Below, piece by piece: positions 13,285 to 20,555 of a DNA stretch of 64,000 nucleotides. This DNA comes from Solea solea. Its lineage: Eukaryota; Chordata; Actinopteri; Pleuronectiformes; Soleidae. The position numbers were made by a program, and so were the translations under genes. A model generated the notes under the pieces. It saw only the letters and a list, made by a program, of their open reading frames with translations. It was not told the origin of the DNA and did not search any database. Position 1 is the first letter of the stretch, and every line of letters begins with the position of its first letter. The DNA is taken from the NCBI RefSeq assembly GCF_958295425.1, contig NC_081141.1, positions 15,821,087 through 15,885,086 on the forward strand, read 5' to 3'.

Positions 13285-16200
13285 AAAAAATAATTCTGCA
13301 GTTAAATGGTCTGTCAATCTTTTTTTTTTGGTGGAAAAATGCCAAACGTTACCCTCTTCCATCTTCGTTGACGTGTTACTTTCCTTTTTCTTTTACTTGG
13401 AGACAGTACTTTAAATTTAACATCTTTGTGATTTGCACTGTGTGACAAAATCAAATCAAATACATTTCTTACTATTTTTGTATTAATTATCAAAATGAAT
13501 TTGCCACATTGCTGTGCTATCCGTGCGAAAATTCTGATGTAGGAGATTTAAATTGAAAGAATGAAAAAACAAACAAAAATAACTCAAGCTGATAATTTGT
13601 CTTTGTTTTGGCTGAAAGCATCATAACAAGTTTCATGAGCTTCCCTCATTGATTTACAAAGTCATTAAATGTCCAATGCTGCAGCTTGTGAACACAGTTC
13701 TCTTTTTATCTTCTTTTTTACATTTTGATGGCAGTCGGCATCCATTATGTTGCATTATAGGCCTCCTTCTTCTTCCTTATTTCTTCCTTGTCACCATATT
13801 GAAGTGATTTGGTGTCAAAAAAACAGAATGTTGTTTTATGGAATCATCTCTAAAAGCTGTTTTTTAAAGCAGAGAAACTTGGCAGGAGCAGTGGGGAGGG
13901 AGATCGATTTTGGTTCTGGTGGTTGCAGTGTTTTTAAGTGGAGCAGTAGTGAGTCATGTTTGTTGATTTGTACCAGTTTGTTCACTGCTCTTGTTATGCA
14001 GTCTGGACACTAAGAGCGACTTTGCATTTATTTATTTTACAGGCTGTTTGCTCAGGGTTGGAGCAGAATACAATTTACCTCACTACAATTTTACTTGTTT
14101 TACACAAATCATCCATGATTTCAAGGTACTTTCCAGACTAAAGTTAAACAAACTTTACGATTAAAAAGACCCAACGGTTCTTACAGTACACAAAGACAAG
14201 GGGACACTTTAAAAAGAATAATTTCTTATTACGGGAAGAAATCTCTCAATGTGAGCAACCATTGTCTTTGATTTAGAAAAATTGGAGATAAAAAGAGAAG
14301 AGAAGAGAAGAGAGGAGAAAGGAATGCGAGACTGGAGCATAGAAAGGGACATTTCAGGGCCAGGAACAGTTGTGTAATTGTTGTTTTTAAAGTCAAACTG
14401 GGTGTCATGAGTACAATAATAATGTAAATACTTGAGATAATACAAAATAGTAGTATTAGTGGCAGATTTGGATTCTGTCGCTCTGTAATGAGAGATTCAG
14501 TACTTGTAGAACAACGATAGAGACAAATCAAGATGTTAAGGATACGCTATCGTATAGAGAGAGAGTGGATTGTTGGCAAATATTGCTGTGAATGTCTGCT
14601 TCTCTTGGCCACCACTCATAATACAAGGCAGATAATAGTGACTGAACTACTGATGTCCTCTAATGGAGATGCATAGAAGGCGAGATGTCTCACTCTGATG
14701 AAAAAAAGAATGTAGTTCAGGTCCATAGTGTAAAAAAAAAGTGACGTGATGATTTAACCGACAATTATCGATAATTAAATTAGTCTGCGACTGATTTTAC
14801 TAATGATTTTTGTCTACAATGTTGACTAATTGTTGCAGCCCTACTTGTTAATGCAATCCAACAGCAGTTTTACCAGATCAGACCTAGTAACATTTGAGGT
14901 TCTTACAGGCTCCTACCTGAATTTACTGCAGTTGCATCAATGTGAAGGCTGTAGCACAGGATTAACTTGGCCCAGAGTGACAGGTGCAGGAGCAGGTGCT
15001 CAGAGAGGGCGCACCTCCACCAAGGTTAAGACCCTGTCTCAACATTTTAAAGAAAGTAAATCTGAACCACTCCAAAATCGAATAGGTTCTTCCTTGCATC
15101 ATGCACCACCTTTCAAAAAACTCATGAAGAAGGGCTCAGTAGTTTTTGAGTAATCCCGCTGACTGACTGACAGACAGATGAAGATCAATAAAATCTTGTT
15201 GGCCTTGAGAGCAAGGTAATAAATCTTTTTTACAAAGAATGTAAAATCAGTAAAATGTCCACTAACCCTAGAACATTAAGTAGGGACGGATCTTACCGCT
15301 TTTTATCGGATACAAATGTCACCACCATGATCTACCGATACTGATATCAGTCTGATGCAGTGGTCTTTAAACCAACATATTTACAAACTAGCCATAACCG
15401 GCCATTTCAAACACACAGTTTTCCAACTTTATAACAAATATTCTGCTCCTTTTGGGGAGAAATCAGATGCCCACATTTTCAGTAGGTGCTTAGTGAAGCA
15501 TTTATGTGAAATCTATTGGATTTTACAATTTTCCAAGCAGGTGATTTTGACTTTTGTCTGCTTGATACTAATGTTGACTATTGTATCAGCTCATCCCTAA
15601 ACACAAGACAGTCGAGCCCTCCTTTAAGACATTAACAGGCAGCAAGAGGTTGCTGTAGTGCGGAGGTTAAAACACCTCACTGGATTAGCCTCAATGCCAC
15701 ACTTCTGTCAATCAGTTTAAACCGTTTGATTAGCATCTCAAGGGTAATATACACAGACTGCAAATTAAAGGCCGTGTCTGTAGGACAATGAAATATTACC
15801 ATATCAGAATCAGAATCGGAATACTTTTATTATCCCGAAGGAAATTGTTTTGTTACAGTTGCTCCATATCAGACTCAGTAAGTACCAGTTGAATACACAC
15901 AGCCTACAGTATACATATACAGCACAAAGGATAAAAACTATGTCATATTTATAAAATATCAATCAACATGGAGCTTACTATCCATTGTAGTTTATTCATA
16001 AATAAAATACCTTCAAAGTCCTCAATTAGACCCATAACACACTCAAACTGATTAATGGTTGGCAATCAAGTTAGTAGTCGATTTATTACAAACCAACCAC
16101 GAAATAATCACACAGTAATGTGTCGAAGAAGCATTTATCTCTGCAACACTTAATCATAACTACACCCCACACAAACAGTTGTACAGGAAACTGGATTAGA

Positions 16201-19200
16201 TAGTACACATCAGTTTACTGTGACAAGTGTGTGTGGACAACAAAAACACTTTACATAAAACATGGAAGAAAAATAGGAATTAGAATCTAATCTGATTGTC
16301 TTGTCTCCAAATGTCATCTTGTGCGTTGACACAGACAGAACCATTCAATAAATAATGTCGCTGATGGTAAAATAAATTAATGATGTGCTGTGATCAAGAC
16401 TTAAGCAACAAATTAAACTTTAAAGTCCATCTCAAATGCAGCCTGCAAGAGAAGCCTTCATATTGTTTCCGTCTTACTGTCTGCTCCCTTTTAACTCATT
16501 ACAAAAAAAGGAAAGTGAAATATCAAGTCAAATATTGTGTTTGCATTGAGTCTCTTTCCACAGTGACCCTGAATAAACCCACAAATGACAAAATGCCAAA
16601 TGCCAGATAAATAAGTCAGCAACATTGACTGTTTCCTTGTGTGTTACAGGCTGAAGAGCTGCAGTTTATATAACTCTGTATTATTATACAGCAGTAATAC
16701 TTACAGCATCCATATTTACCATGTTGAATTTGTGCTAATGTTGGCTAAGCATCTTCTTCTCCTCCTCTTCACTTTTCCCAGATGATTAAGAGAAACATCA
16801 ATAATGTGAGAAGAATGACCTCGCATCCCACACTACCTTACTGTGAGTAGATTCTTAATGTCTGTTAGTTCATTAGAAGATAGCTCCCTAAAATGTGTTA
16901 GACATCATTTATTAAAGGCCAAAAGAAGAGCTTTTTTTTCATGATCTTGAGAAAATTTAACAAATGCCAAAACATCATGTTGGAACCAGAACACATTTTG
17001 TTTTTTTTTGTTTTTATTTCTTCTGTTTCATAGACCTGACAGGAGCTCAGGATGGTAGCGTCAGGATGTTCGAGTGGGGTCACTCCCAGCAGATTATCTG
17101 CTTCAGAAGTCCAGGAAACTCCAGAGTCACCAGGATACGATTCAACCACCAAGGAAACAAGGTTATAAACCTTAGCATGGCCAGGAATAGTCCGGCACCA
17201 CCCCTGATGTCACAAGTATTTTTAGCCTTGTAGTCTGCATTGTGATGTGTGCCTGTCAGATTCAGCAACACTTTCACACTTCCTCTTACAACTTCACCAT
17301 CCAGACACAAACCACAGTGGGGAGTTTGGCTTTAGCACACATTGTTCTGCAGCTGAGTGATTCAGCCGCTCTGAACTCGGGCCCTCGCCTCTAGCTAATA
17401 ATATTCTCAGATGGTGTCTCAGTACTATCTGCTCTGACCAGGAGTTAAATATGCTTAAAAACTGGAAAGACAGAAATTGTAAGTCTCTTGACTTCAGTTA
17501 TGTAAGAGGTGCACGGACACAACACACTGTTAAAACGTTATCGCACAATGCAATTCACCAAAAAGGAATGATGGATCTCAGGGCGGCTTTCTGATGTAAA
17601 TGAAAGGACAATTTCGCCTGCGTCACAGCAAAGTCTCATATCTGCTCTGTGAATGTTTTGTGCAGTTTGGTATCGTCGATGCTGACGGTGGTTTGAGTCT
17701 GTGGCAGACTAACACCAGTGGGAATGCCCCCAAACCGTTCTTGGTAAGAAACATCTAAAGCCAAAGGATTTCCAAACCTTTCTTTTATTTTCAGATTTTT
17801 TTTATGAGCAACAATCCTGCTTCTCTAGACTATGACTGTCATTAATACTAACCATCTCATTTGTTTCTCTCTGCCAGACGTTGCAGTGTCACAACAAGAC
17901 AGCTCATGACTTTGTCTTTGTGGGCTCCTCCTCCCTCATTGCCACTGCAGGTCTTTCCACAGACAACAGGTATTGAATTTTCTGCCTTGAAATTCTTATT
18001 AGATGCTGAATCTTTTGTCAAATTAAATTTCTCCGTGCTGTGCCCGACAAGGACGAAGGTGTCCTTTGGTTGAACTGTGAAGACCGGATAATGATTTGGG
18101 TTATTTTTGTCTCCACAGGAACGTGTGTTTGTGGGACACTCTGGTGACTCCTGCTAACAGCCTCGTACATGGTAAGACTGGGCACAGAAAAACAGTGAAG
18201 CCTCTTTCAGGAATCAGGAATCAATGGTGTCCTCTCATACATGTCTTGCTTAAATATTTATTTTCCTCTAAATGGGAACATAATTTACAAATTTGACCAC
18301 ATATTCTATCAAATAAGACCTAAATCTAACGATTGAGACCGTTAATTCCTCAAGAAAATATGTACTGACGTTACAAGTAGGGTAAAGTTATTTTTGCAAC
18401 CAGCCAGAAGGCTACGTCTATTTCTTATATCGTCTATGGTTAACAGTAAATTAACCTGCCACACTTTTAATTATTGATTGTTGATGTTAGAGTTTAGCTT
18501 AATGAACTATGTTTACTTCCTCTCAAATGTAAAGACATGCTGGTTTTCTTATTCTTCCACAATATTAAACAGAAAATAACAAGATTTTCAGCAGATAAAC
18601 CATATTTCAGCACCCTGCTTGGTCTATGATTTGCATTTTTGTGTTCCCTCATTTAATTTATCCACCACACATTTTTAATTTGCTTTTCCTGTCGATGCAT
18701 CCCTGTTTCTCCGTAAGTGTTTTTGCCCTCCATCTCATTCTCCGTGTTTCTGTGTCTCCGTAGCTTTCTGCTGCCATGAGTCGGGTGCTACTGTCTTGGC
18801 GACGGCCCCCAGGCAGCAGCTGCTTATCACAGGTGGGAGGAAAGGTTGGATCAGTGTCCTGGAGCTTCCCCACAGGCACCAGCGGCAGAGCTTCCAGGCC
18901 CATGACTCACCGGTCAAAGCACTGGCTGTCGATGTAATTGAGGACTTCTTTATCAGCGGATCAGCAGAGGGCAACATCAAGGTAAATCTGACTTAACTCT
19001 CTTTTCTGATTAATTCATTTCAAAACACAACAAGCTAGAAATGTTGCATAAAGGTTTTTTTTTGGTGGCTCTCAATGAGTGCGTTTACATGCATGTTAGA
19101 AGTCCAATTTTAAGTATTTTCATGTATACTTGGACTAGACAAGTTGTCCGATTGCCTGTCTTAGTCGGACTTCGGCCTAAGCTCGATTAAACTGTGCACG

Positions 19201-20468
19201 TAAACGTACTGACTGTCTGTTAGAAATAAAAATCCGAGAATCCCTGTGGCTCCATGTGACACATTTGAACACGACAAGCTGAGCCGAGCCGACCCCCTCC
19301 TGTCACATCAGTAAAAGTTCATCACTTTACCTGTAGCTAAATTAAACTACGTTTCATGCATCGTTCCCCCGTGTCACCTTTCACATGTGTTTGTGACGTG
19401 ACTTCTGGTGAAAGATGACTCTGAAAATCATTTTGTGTGATCTTTACTTTAGAGAAAACTTTGGTTAAGTTCTGTGACTTTTTCAAGAGAAAATTATGAA
19501 TTTTGTAAGAGAGCTCCAGTGGGAAAAATGGTTCAAAAAACCAACATTTGCATCACAAAGAGTCTTTGTAGCAGCCAGGTGTGAATCTGTCATCTGCCCT
19601 GCATGATGACAGATTCCATAGTGACAGAGAACCCAATCAAAGTGTCACTTTAGATCATAATTATCTTACTTAATCACAAGTATGATGGACTTCCTACTCA
19701 TAACAATAGTATAAGTCCAATCCATTCAAATGGCGGCCCGTGGGCCACATGCAGCCCATAATCAACCACATAGTGGCCCAGCCTGTGATTTCACCAGAAA
19801 TAAGTAGAGAAACATTTTTCTAAAGATTCCCACATCAAATCCTCCAGTCGTCTGACAGATTTGATAGCAGTGTTAGTTCTTTTTTTATTCTTTTGAAGGC
19901 ACTTTGTGATGTCTGTGGGTCGTATATGACCATCTTTTTTGCTTATTTCAAAGAGAAACAAATGCTAATATTGTGCACCTTTTGGATTTCATGCACCTGA
20001 AATGACAAACTAAAAATTTAAAATAGTTACAGCTAATACTGTGTACTTTATTTGTGCACTTTGAGGTGCGGGAAGGACCGGTAAGACAAAAATAATTGTA
20101 TTGTAATTATTATTATTTTTTTTTAAATTGACTTTTTTATGTATGTTTTAAAATTGTCATCACCTGCAGCAGAACATGTTTGGCCCGGCTAAATTTCTCG
20201 GTTTGAAAATGTGGCCCAACTGAGTTTGTAATTGGATATTTCCGGTATAAGTGATGGTTACCGGAGTCTGTGGTGTGAAAAAGTGTGTGAATGAGTGAGT
20301 CTTTAGTTAATCAACTTCAACTGCGAGTAAATAGCGAAAATAGCATGTGTTGTCACAGATCACACAGCCCTCACTCAAAGGATGAAGCTGCTGCATCACC
20401 ACGATGTACGAGCACTGACGCAGTGCACGTCTGCTCGAAATTCAAATGACTTTTATTCTGGATGATTG

Positions 20469-20555
<87 letters not shown>

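Larger units (their letters stand above)
12856..16781 (+). other. dmxl1: dmxl1 intron w16 (longest dmxl1 intron here)
   Basis: Intron of 3.9 kb without a gene. It holds an ATTT microsatellite, a degraded TAGAGCTGCAAC-type MITE end, a LINE/SINE-like tail with TGAC repeats, a TAGGGA-type MITE, and a short CAGAATCAGAAT repeat. Confidence 0.75.
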
